Origin: Planctomycetota bacterium
GTDB lineage: Bacteria > Planctomycetota > PUPC01 > DSUN01
Assembly: GCA_016872875.1 (NCBI GenBank)
Contig: VGYW01000003.1
Location: 1 to 51,668 of the forward strand
DNA length: 51,668 bases
Direction: 5' to 3'
Shown: positions 16,578 through 22,930 of the stretch, piece by piece
Numbering within the stretch: position 1 is the stretch's first letter
Layout of the letters: each line of letters begins with the position of its first letter
Position numbers and translations under genes: made by a program
Notes under the pieces: model-generated
The model's database searches: none
What the model was told of the DNA's origin: nothing
Seen by the model: the letters and a program-made list of their open reading frames with translations, nothing else

Positions 16578-17698
16578 GTCTCGATCGCCTCAAGGTTGGC
16601 CCGCGGCACGGTGACGGTCGTGCCGTCGGGGAATTGGACCTTGGCCACGCGGACGCGCGACTCGGTCTCGATCTGCACGGCGGCGGGCGGGAGGGCCGTG
16701 ACGTTGCCGATCCGCCCGAAGCCAGGCTCCCGAATGATACGCACGCGGCTGCCTTGCGTCAAGCCCACCATCGCCACTTCCGCCACGGCGGGCGCCGAGG
16801 CAGCCTCGCGCGTGGGGATGATTATCTCGGGGCGCAGCACGCCCGCGCGTATCTGCGTCGCGCCATTCGCCGACGCCCGCTGGCCGACGTGCGACTTGAG
16901 CAGCTCGAACGTGGCCTCGGCCATGGCCATCGGGCCGAAGCCCTCGGTGACGATGAGGATGGGCTGGATGTCCTCGTGGCCCGTGATGGCCACGCCCAGG
17001 TCGTAGCCAAGCAGGCGGCGCAGGTCGCTGTCGTGGAACCCCCCGCACACGAGGGCCGCGACGTTGAGGGCCGACGCGCGCTCGTAGACGCCGCTGGTGA
17101 CCAGGTTGCCAGCGATGACGATCTTGTCGGCGAACTCCGCCCCCAGGTCGCCCGGGCCGATGCTCGCGTCGGGGCGGTCCACTGCCAGGGCCACCTCGCC
17201 GTAGACCTCGCCGCCCACGCCGAAGATGCCCTGGACGAATGCCCCGTGCGTCTCCACCACCACCCCCTCCCGCTCGGCAACCTCGGCCACCACGCCGTCC
17301 AGGTAGGCCGTGAGCTCTACAGGCCGTGGCGCCATGCGCACCAGCACCTGCCCCGTGATGGCGCTTACCGACTCGACCGTGCCCGCGACGGGGGAGCGCA
17401 CGGTGGTCTTCAGCCACTTGAGCCAGGGGCGGGTCTCGGCGATCGGCTCGTCGCGCCCGACCGCATCGCCCTCCTTCTTCAGCATGAACTGGTGGATTTC
17501 GCCCGGCGTGATGCCCAGCAGGTTCACCACGTTCACCGTCGCCACGTCGCCTGGCAGCTCCGCGCGGGCCACCACGTCCTCGGCCTGCACCCGCGCCCCC
17601 CTCTGCACCAGCACCTGCCCGGCGATGGGCAGCCGGCGCTCCTTGCGCACCGTGGCACGCTGGGTGACGCGAAGGCCGGGGGTGTAGGCGTGTGCCAT
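16574..17698 (-). CDS. barrel-sandwich/KOW protein of the GlmL-type operon
   Basis: 374 aa, no signal peptide. Residues about 15-135 contain two barrel-sandwich-like halves of the biotinyl/lipoyl/RnfC type (LPIAGQVLVQRGARVQAEDVV, here split as LPIAGQVLV and GARVQAEDVVA, and VRSPVAGTVESVSAITGQVL) with no biotin- or lipoyl-type Lys at the tips. The middle has a repeated Gly-rich alpha/beta region (GDLGAEFADKIVIAGNLV, ALVCGGFHDSDLRRLLGYDLG). The C-terminus carries a KOW-like turn, GSRVRIIREPGFGRIGNVTAL, split as GSRVRIIREP and GFGRIGNVTAL, followed by VPRANLEAIE. The role is unknown. Its gene sits between the ASKHA ATPase and the DUF6754-type gene, so it is a likely cytosolic adaptor. Confidence 0.78.
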   Translation of the reverse strand: MAHAYTPGLRVTQRATVRKERRLPIAGQVLVQRGARVQAEDVVARAELPGDVATVNVVNLLGITPGEIHQFMLKKEGDAVGRDEPIAETRPWLKWLKTTVRSPVAGTVESVSAITGQVLVRMAPRPVELTAYLDGVVAEVAEREGVVVETHGAFVQGIFGVGGEVYGEVALAVDRPDASIGPGDLGAEFADKIVIAGNLVTSGVYERASALNVAALVCGGFHDSDLRRLLGYDLGVAITGHEDIQPILIVTEGFGPMAMAEATFELLKSHVGQRASANGATQIRAGVLRPEIIIPTREAASAPAVAEVAMVGLTQGSRVRIIREPGFGRIGNVTALPPAAVQIETESRVRVAKVQFPDGTTVTVPRANLEAIET

Positions 17699-17742
17699 CG
17701 TTCGTCCTCGTCCTCGTCCCTCGTCCTCGTCCTCGACTCCCT
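17698..17742. repeat. CGTCCTC word repeat
   Basis: The 42-bp gap between the two operon genes consists almost wholly of the tandem word CGTCCTC/CGTCCCTC. The same word occurs at 26436-26476 and in inverted arms at 34255-34344. Confidence 0.8.
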
Positions 17743-19543
17743 ATCCGGGGTAGGCCCCCAGCGCCTTCGCCCAGCCATTCACAATCTCGGCCCGGTTCTT
17801 CTCGGGCACCACGAGGGGCCGGCCGCGGGCGTCGAAGACCACGCCCACGACGCCGCCATGCATTGTGGCCTCAAGCGCCTTGCCCCGGCCCTCGCCCAGA
17901 TCAATGCCGCGGGCGGGGGTCACCGCGAGCTTCGCGGTCTCGCCCACGCCGAGCGGCTCGAGCTTCATCTCGCCCACGGCGAGGGAGCCGCGGCGCGTCT
18001 GGCCGCCAGCCTCCAGCGCGTAGTCGAAGGCGGCGGCACCCGGCTTCCCCTGGTTCACCATCGCCACGCACGTGCCGAGGTTGATCAGGCAGTCGCGGAC
18101 GAACACCTCCTCCGCCGCCTTCTCGTGTACCTGGGCCAGCACGCCCAGGTGCGGCATCATGAAAATGCTGTCCACCGCCAGGCGCGTCACGCCCTCGGGC
18201 TGGAAGGAGTCGATCAGCAGCATCGCGGCCTGACTCCGCCGCGGGGCGTGGGAGAGCACGCCGCCGCTGCCCACCAGCAGGTCGAGCCGCCGCATGTCGA
18301 TGATCGTCTCTCCCGCCATGCTCTGGTCGAAGCTCTCCGAGATGCTCCTCTCGCGCTGAACGCCCTTCAGGCCGACGGCGAGGGCCTTGTGCTGCGCGAA
18401 GGCCAGCCGCAGCGCTTCGCGGGCGATGGCCTGCTCCACCTTCAGCTCGACCAGCAGGTGCGGCACCGTGGTCGGGCGGATCATCTTGTTCTTGATGCGG
18501 TCCCGCAGGTCCATCTCGTCAATGTCGAACGGCACCCACCGCAGCAGGTTGGGCAGCCCCGCCTCGGCCAGGACGTTCGAGATGCTGTAACTCATCCCCA
18601 GGTTGGCGCTGACCGTGCGGTTGAAGGTGCCGCCGAAGACGCTGAACACGTCGGTCGTCGCCCCCCCGATGTCCACGCCGATGAGGTTGATGCCCTGGCG
18701 CTTGGCGATGGTTTGCATGATGTGGCCCACCGCGGCGGGCGTGGGCATGATGGGCGCGCCGACCCACGACATGAGCTTCTGGTAGCCAGGGGCCTGGGCC
18801 ATGACGTGTTTGAGGAAGAGCTCATGAATCTCGGTGCGGGCGGGGCCGAGGTTCTCGCGTTCCAGGACGGGGCGCAGGTTGTCCGTCGCGTGCAGCTCGA
18901 CCTTTGCCGCCAGCCGCTCGGCCACGGCCTCGCGGGCGGCCTTGTTCCCCGCGTAGATGACGGGCAGCTTGTAGTCGTGGCCCAGGCGGGGGCGGGGGTT
19001 GGCGGCGGCCAGGAACTCCGCGAGCTCGACCACGTGGGTGATCGTCCCGCCGTCCGTGCCGCCCGAGAGCAGCACCATGTCCGGCCGCAGGCGGCGGATG
19101 AGTTCGATCTTCTGGTGGGGCAGGCGCTGGTCGTTGGCGGCGAGCACGTCCATCACGATGGCGCCGGCCCCCAGGGCGGCTCGCTCGGCGCTCTCGGCCG
19201 TCATCTGCTTCACCACGCCCGCCACCATCATCTGGAGCCCGCCGCCCGCGCTGCTCGTCGAGACATAGATGTCCACCCCCACGTTGCCCTGGGCGGGGTA
19301 GATGATCCGCTCGCCGTCCAGAATACGGCGGCCCGACAGCTCCTCCAGCTCCGCGAAGGCGTTGAGCACCCCGCGCGTCACGTCCTCGAACGGCGCCTCA
19401 ACGGTCGTCGGCGCCTCGCCGCGAAAGGTCTGGCGATACCCCTCCGGCTTCTTCTCGATGAGGATTGCCTTCGTCGTCGTGCTGCCGCAATCGGTTGCCA
19501 CTATGACATTAAGATCGTCGGGTTTGGAGGGTCTTTCCGCCAT
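17741..19543 (-). CDS. GlmL/MutL-family ASKHA ATPase
   Basis: 600 aa. The sugar-kinase/Hsp70-type ATP-binding motifs are clear: phosphate-1 VIVATDCGSTTTKAILIE near residue 13, phosphate-2 NLIGVDIGGATTDVFSVFGG near 294, and an adenosine-type LVGSGGVLSHAP near 440. MVLLSGGTDGGTITH and the ending TMHGGVVGVVFDARG fit the GlmL/MutL family (TIGR01319). In clostridia this family is encoded between the two glutamate mutase subunits and is thought to be a chaperone or reactivase. No MutS/GlmS or MutE/GlmE gene is present here. The partners are membrane and barrel-sandwich proteins instead, so a mutase role is doubtful. It is the first gene of the operon. A CGTCCTC-word repeat lies in the gap to the next gene. 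Confidence 0.88.
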   Translation of the reverse strand: MAERPSKPDDLNVIVATDCGSTTTKAILIEKKPEGYRQTFRGEAPTTVEAPFEDVTRGVLNAFAELEELSGRRILDGERIIYPAQGNVGVDIYVSTSSAGGGLQMMVAGVVKQMTAESAERAALGAGAIVMDVLAANDQRLPHQKIELIRRLRPDMVLLSGGTDGGTITHVVELAEFLAAANPRPRLGHDYKLPVIYAGNKAAREAVAERLAAKVELHATDNLRPVLERENLGPARTEIHELFLKHVMAQAPGYQKLMSWVGAPIMPTPAAVGHIMQTIAKRQGINLIGVDIGGATTDVFSVFGGTFNRTVSANLGMSYSISNVLAEAGLPNLLRWVPFDIDEMDLRDRIKNKMIRPTTVPHLLVELKVEQAIAREALRLAFAQHKALAVGLKGVQRERSISESFDQSMAGETIIDMRRLDLLVGSGGVLSHAPRRSQAAMLLIDSFQPEGVTRLAVDSIFMMPHLGVLAQVHEKAAEEVFVRDCLINLGTCVAMVNQGKPGAAAFDYALEAGGQTRRGSLAVGEMKLEPLGVGETAKLAVTPARGIDLGEGRGKALEATMHGGVVGVVFDARGRPLVVPEKNRAEIVNGWAKALGAYPG

Positions 19544-19570
19544 ACGGTGTTCCGTGCACCTGGAAGCTCC

Positions 19571-19664
19571 GTAATGCGTAATCCGTAATCCGTAACCAGA
19601 AAAGCAGGAACCGCGTGCTCTTTGCTTTTTCCATTTACGGATTACGAATTACGGATTACGGATT
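19571..19664. repeat. inverted word repeat built on CGTAATC
   Basis: The left arm (19571-19595) has GTAATGCGTAATCCGTAATCCGTAA-type words. The right arm (19635-19664) is the inverted complement. The right arm overlaps the 3' end of the gene at 19642-19944 and supplies its last codons (SVIRNS) and its TAA stop. Confidence 0.8.
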
Positions 19665-19944
19665 CCTTCTCCTCACTCACCCTCTCAATGGCCTTCACCA
19701 GCTCCTCGATCCCCTCCCGCCGCTCCAGGATTTCGGCCAGGCGGTCGTAGCGCTCAGTGTTCAGCAGCGGCGTGAGGAAAGGACGGAGGAACAGCATCGC
19801 CTGGCTGCCGATGTAGCTGAGCGGCTTCAGCGATTCAAGGAAGAGAATCGCCGGCCCCGCCATCCGCCGCTTTGCGATGGCCAGCGCCAGGCTCGCCAGC
19901 AACTCGCGGTCCGCCTCCGTGAGCGGGCCGAAAGGGCTCTCCAT
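19642..19944 (-). CDS. small hypothetical protein, or displaced C-terminus of the upstream PH-like protein
   Basis: 100 aa from the ATG at 19944. The sequence is good amphipathic helix: LTEADRELLASLALAIAKRR, split as LTEADRELLA and SLALAIAKRRMAG, then LFLESLKPLSYIG, a short hydrophobic stretch AMLFLRPFLTPLL, and RYDRLAEILERREGIEELVKAIERV. It overlaps the PH-like gene by 110 bases in another frame. The helix-rich text continues upstream of the ATG in this frame (RLRQRLRHAF), so the pair may be one protein broken by a frameshift near 19950-20000. The last six codons come from the CGTAATC repeat. Family not recognised. Confidence 0.5.
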   Translation of the reverse strand: MESPFGPLTEADRELLASLALAIAKRRMAGPAILFLESLKPLSYIGSQAMLFLRPFLTPLLNTERYDRLAEILERREGIEELVKAIERVSEEKESVIRNS

Positions 19945-20419
19945 CGAGAAGGCGTGGCGGAGCCTCTGCCTGAGCCTGGCGACGCGCGGCCACTTGCTCT
20001 TCGACAAACCGCACCACCTCGTCCCGGTTGCCCGCGAAGCGCAGAAACGTGCCGCGAAACGACTCGAGCCGCGACGGCCGCCCGAACGGCGAAAGCTGCA
20101 CCCCCTCGGGGGCCACGAAGAACCGCCGCACCTCCCCCCACCCCACGCGGCGGAGGTGGCCCAGGAACCGCACCGACACGCCCTGGGCGTCCAGCTCGAA
20201 GTCCGTCGGCGCGAAGTAGCGTGCCAGCGACCCCGCCAGGAACGCCGCGGCCAGAGCCGCATAGAGCGCCGAATCGAAGCTGATCCACACCCCCGCGCAT
20301 ACGGCGATCACCGCCGCCACGAGCAGCAGCGAGCGCGGATAGTCGTCCACAATGGGATGCGACCGCCAGCGGACGCATTCGGCCACGGCGTGTGCCTTTT
20401 CCTCGGCATCCTGGCTCAC
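19835..20419 (-). CDS. membrane protein with two helices and a PH-like domain
   Basis: 194 aa in the open frame from GTG at 20419. An N-terminal cytosolic segment (residues about 1-25) is followed by two hydrophobic helices (SLLLVAAVIAVCAGVWISF and SALYAALAAAFLAGSLA). A beta-rich domain like bacterial PH proteins follows: FELDAQGVSVRFLGHLRRVGWGEV, split as FELDAQGVSVRFLG and HLRRVGWGEV, then GVQLSPFGRPSRLESFRG and DEVVRFVEEQV. The last roughly 40 residues (PPRLLDGEPFRPAHGGG...) look like out-of-frame translation of the next gene, so the true end or frame is in doubt. The GTG lies 6 bases after a perfect -10 box, so the transcript is predicted to be leaderless. Confidence 0.55.
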   Translation of the reverse strand: MSQDAEEKAHAVAECVRWRSHPIVDDYPRSLLLVAAVIAVCAGVWISFDSALYAALAAAFLAGSLARYFAPTDFELDAQGVSVRFLGHLRRVGWGEVRRFFVAPEGVQLSPFGRPSRLESFRGTFLRFAGNRDEVVRFVEEQVAARRQAQAEAPPRLLDGEPFRPAHGGGPRVAGEPGAGHRKAADGGAGDSLP

Positions 20420-20425
20420 GCAGCG

Positions 20426-20455
20426 ATTATAGCAGCCCTCCGCCGCGGGAGTCAA
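20426..20455 (-). promoter_or_regulatory. promoter of the PH-like gene (predicted leaderless)
   Basis: Minus-strand TTGACT (20455-20450), an 18-nt spacer and a perfect TATAAT (20431-20426). The expected start point coincides with the GTG start codon at 20419. Confidence 0.72.
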
Positions 20456-20485
20456 ACACGCCACTTTGCTCGGAATCGCAGCGGA

Positions 20486-20576
20486 CATTGTGGACACGGT
20501 GGACAGTCTGGACACAGTGGACCGGGCGCTGCGGACCTCCGCTCTGCACTGTCCACCTTGTCCGGACTTTCCACGG
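20486..20576. repeat. inverted word repeat built on GTGGACA
   Basis: The left half has GTGGACA-type words in tandem (CATTGTGGACACGGTGGACA and on). The right half carries the inverted complement (CTGTCCACCTTGTCCGGA). It fills the gap between the two divergent promoters. Confidence 0.75.
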
Positions 20577-20599
20577 CACCTTGCTCAGCCGCGACCAGC

Positions 20600-20628
20600 T
20601 TGACAGCGCGCCCATCGGCGGCTAGAAT
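20600..20628 (+). promoter_or_regulatory. promoter of the ABC permease gene (predicted leaderless)
   Basis: TTGACA (20600-20605), 17 nt, TAGAAT (20623-20628). The start point is expected at 20635 or 20636, on the ATG of the permease. No ribosome-binding site can be transcribed. Confidence 0.75.
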
Positions 20629-20634
20629 CCGGCC

Positions 20635-21600
20635 ATGAGCAGCACCTCCCCCGAAGCCCGGCGGCAGCGGCGACGCGAGAGTGTGACGGGCTGGCTGTAC
20701 GTGTCGCCCGCGGCGCTCATCCTGGGGTTGTTCAGTATCTTCCCGGTCGCGTACGCCTTCTATGTGAGCCTGCACGACTGGCGGATGGCGCAGGGCCACT
20801 TCATCGGGTTCAAGAACTACGCGGACGCGCTGACGAAGGACCCCGCGTTCGGCAGGTCGCTGCTGGCGACGGTGTGGTACGTGGTCGGGACGGTGCCGGT
20901 GGGGCTCCTGCTGGCGCTGCTGATCGCGAATCTGCTGGCGCAGAAGATTCGGGGGCGCGGGGCCTATCGGACGATTTACTTCCTGCCGTACGTGACCTCG
21001 ATTGTGGCGGCGGCGGCGGTGTGGCTGTGGATGCTGTATCCGGCGGAGCGGGGGCTGGCGAACTCGATGATGAAGGGGCTGGGGCTGCCGATGCAGCGCT
21101 GGGTGGAGGAGCCGAAGGGGGTGTTCGCGCTGGTGGCGGAGCATTTCGGGGGGAGGCTGCCGGGGTGGGCGGCGGGGCCGAGCCTGTCGCTGGTGTGCGT
21201 GATGCTGTTCTCGATCTGGCAGGCTCTCGGCTTCGAGGTGGTGGTGCTCCTGGCGGCGCTGACGAACGTGCCGAAGGAGATCTACGAGGCGGCGGCGGTG
21301 GACGGCGCGACGGGCTGGCGGCGGCTGCGGCACGTGACGATTCCGCTCATCTCGCCCACGCTGTTCTTCCTCTCGGTCGTCTCGACGATTCGGGCGTTCC
21401 GCGTGTTCAACCAGGTCTACGTGCTGGGGTCGAAGGATGCGACGCACAGTGCGGACACGGTGACGGTGTACATTTTTCGGGTCCTGTACGACGGGGGCCG
21501 GTGGGGCTACAGCTCGGCGACGGCGATGATCCTGTTCCTGATCGTCCTGGCGGTCACCCTCCTCCAGATGCGCGTCCTCGGCGCCCGCGTCCATTACTGA
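20635..21600 (+). CDS. carbohydrate ABC transporter permease (MalF/UgpA-like)
   Basis: 321 aa with six to seven transmembrane helices (first SPAALILGLFSIFPVAYAF; also VWYVVGTVPVGLLLALLIA). The cytoplasmic EAA loop, which couples to the ATPase, is EAAAVDGATGWRRLRHVTIP, 20 residues as shown. This is the MalF-type half of a CUT1 sugar importer channel. A MalG-type partner and a substrate-binding protein normally adjoin it; neither is next to it here. The next gene is a small Cys-containing protein. The ABC ATPase at 34495 is a plausible shared energiser. A LacI/AraC-type regulator lies 1.3 kb downstream. Confidence 0.9.
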   Translation: MSSTSPEARRQRRRESVTGWLYVSPAALILGLFSIFPVAYAFYVSLHDWRMAQGHFIGFKNYADALTKDPAFGRSLLATVWYVVGTVPVGLLLALLIANLLAQKIRGRGAYRTIYFLPYVTSIVAAAAVWLWMLYPAERGLANSMMKGLGLPMQRWVEEPKGVFALVAEHFGGRLPGWAAGPSLSLVCVMLFSIWQALGFEVVVLLAALTNVPKEIYEAAAVDGATGWRRLRHVTIPLISPTLFFLSVVSTIRAFRVFNQVYVLGSKDATHSADTVTVYIFRVLYDGGRWGYSSATAMILFLIVLAVTLLQMRVLGARVHY

Positions 21601-21629
21601 GCGGTCGTTGCGGGAGAAGGAGAAGCGCG

Positions 21630-21902
21630 ATGCCACGAACCGAGGCCGAACGGAAACGCAGGCGGCGACGCTTCTGCGTAGACAGCATCCGCAGGTGCCT
21701 GCACGAGTACTGCAAGATGTACGACACCGAGGCCCAGCAATGCAAGCTCAAGGACCTCGCTGAAAGGGCCAGGAAGGCGGCCCTCCTTCGGCGGGCTATG
21801 TCACTCGGCGGAAGAAAGGACGCCGAGCCGTGCCAAGATGAACCCGACCTGCCTTCCGCCGAAACGCGTGCCGCAGATGCCCCCCCTGAGGCACCTTCCT
21901 GA
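21630..21902 (+). CDS. small basic Cys-containing hypothetical protein
   Basis: 90 aa, starting 29 bp after the permease stop, with a GGAGAAGGAG site just upstream. The N-terminus is strongly basic (TEAERKRRRRRFC). A central segment has three spaced cysteines (RFCVDSIRRCLHEYCKMYD, with a fourth at QQCKL), followed by a charged helix (DLAERARKAALLRRA) and a disordered acidic, Pro/Ala-rich tail. The four Cys could bind a metal. Not recognised. The good ribosome-binding site and position argue that it is a real gene co-transcribed with the permease. Confidence 0.55.
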   Translation: MPRTEAERKRRRRRFCVDSIRRCLHEYCKMYDTEAQQCKLKDLAERARKAALLRRAMSLGGRKDAEPCQDEPDLPSAETRAADAPPEAPS

Positions 21903-22004
21903 ACCGCACGGCAACTCCACTCCGATGGGCCTTGGGCTCCAGGCACAGGCGAGCGGCCAAAGTCGAACTTCAAAGGGCCTGTTGCGCAAAGGGTGAACTC
22001 GTTG

Positions 22005-22090
22005 GGAGTGCCGCCTTCAGGCGGTCCTCTCCTCCCCGAATCCGCCTAAAGGCGGGACTGCGAACGGGTCTACTCCCCTGAAGGGGTTCG
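22005..22090. repeat. REP-like palindromes
   Basis: GTGCCGCCTTCAGGCGGTCC and CCGCCTAAAGGCGGGACTGC are inverted relatives of each other and of the element at 7577-7644. CCCCTGAAGGGG follows. They form the left part of a 335-bp gap after 21902 that holds repeats and no gene. Confidence 0.7.
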
Positions 22091-22136
22091 GGCAACACGC
22101 GCTCGAGGACTCTCACAAGAGGGGAGCGGGGGTCAA

Positions 22137-22247
22137 GTGGGGGCGGGGGTCAGATCTTCATTTGTCACTTGAGAGTGGGGGCGGGGGTCAGATCTTCATT
22201 TGTCACTTGAGTGGGGGCGGGGGTCAGATCTTCATTTGTCACTTGAG
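22137..22247. repeat. three tandem 37-bp repeats at one end of a decayed transposon
   Basis: Copies at 22137-22173, 22175-22211 and 22211-22247 share GGGGGTCAGATCTTCATTTG followed by TCACTTGAG. A single inverted copy of the 22-base core lies at 22880-22901 on the far side of the transposase-like gene, so the gene is bracketed by inverted ends. The left end has been amplified. Confidence 0.85.
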
Positions 22248-22841
22248 GTCGCTTGCCAAAGCCTCCGGCTGTTCCGGAGATGCTGTGAGCCGCGCTTCTG
22301 GGCGTTGACGACTGCTGAGTAGCCCACGCCAAAGTACGCCCCAATCTGGCGACGCCGGCTCCAACAGCCGCTTGCTCTGCGGCTGCTCCGCGTGCGCCCG
22401 CAGCCCCACGCGCTCGAGGAGCCGCCCGCACGCCTCCAGGCTCCCCAGGTAGAAGCCGTGACGGAGGTCCTCCAGGAGCTTCTCCTCCTCTTCGCTGTAG
22501 CCTTGTGCGGCCCGGCGGAAGCGGGCGGCGCTTCCCCCGAACAGCCCCAGCACTCGCCCGCGCTCGAACCACGGCGGGCAGCGGCGTCCGTAGGCCAGCG
22601 CAGGGTAGCTGCTCCAGGGATAGTCCGCCAGCCGCTCCGCAGCCCCCGCACACAGAGGGTTGCGGTGCATGTACAGGACCAGCCGCTCCAGGTATGTCTC
22701 CTCCCCAATGATGAAGCTCTTGAACCGTCCCAGGAAATGCTCGCGGTCCCTCTCGTCGCGGAAGACCCGCCTCCGCTCGTTCCCGCGGGCCAGCACGTGG
22801 TAGTGGGTATCGGCCAGATCCATGCGAAGTGGTGGTGCCAT
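22232..22841 (-). pseudogene. REP-associated transposase (RAYT/Y1_Tnp family), internally deleted and frameshifted
   Basis: The N-terminus THYHVLARGNERRRVF and the later block YLERLVLYMHRNPLCAG, with DYPWSSYPAL, are diagnostic of REP-associated IS200/IS605-like transposases. Between FLGRF and KSFIIGEETY about 60 residues are missing. These normally include the HUH motif (as in LMPNHVHLL); the junction falls on a GRF shared by both sides, as expected for a short-homology deletion. Near the end the usual helix-turn-helix (QIGAYFGVGYSAVV) is found in a different frame, so a frameshift near 22340 separates it. Catalysis should be lost. The original frame gives about 200 aa. Flanking inverted copies of GGGGTCAGATCTTCATTTG mark the ends. 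Confidence 0.8.
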
Positions 22842-22879
22842 ATCACCACGCTCTACACGTTCGCCCACGGCCCGTCAAA

Positions 22880-22901
22880 TGACAAATGAAGATCTGACCC
22901 C
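22880..22901. repeat. inverted end copy of the RAYT-associated repeat
   Basis: TGACAAATGAAGATCTGACC plus CC is the exact inverse of the core of the triple repeat at 22137-22247 and marks the right end of the element. Confidence 0.85.
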
Positions 22902-22930
22902 AACCACTGGCTGGTGCGACCGGCGCGGCG

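Noticed and set aside
10288..19588. Long plus-strand open frames (up to 1044 codons) across the GlmL operon
   Set aside because: Composition is typical of antisense frames in GC-rich DNA (Gly, Ala, Asp, Val and His runs), they lack any domain, and the opposite strand encodes clear families with coupled starts and stops.
22232..22841. Functional IS200/IS605-like transposase
   Set aside because: The HUH motif region is missing and the C-terminal helix-turn-helix is in another frame.
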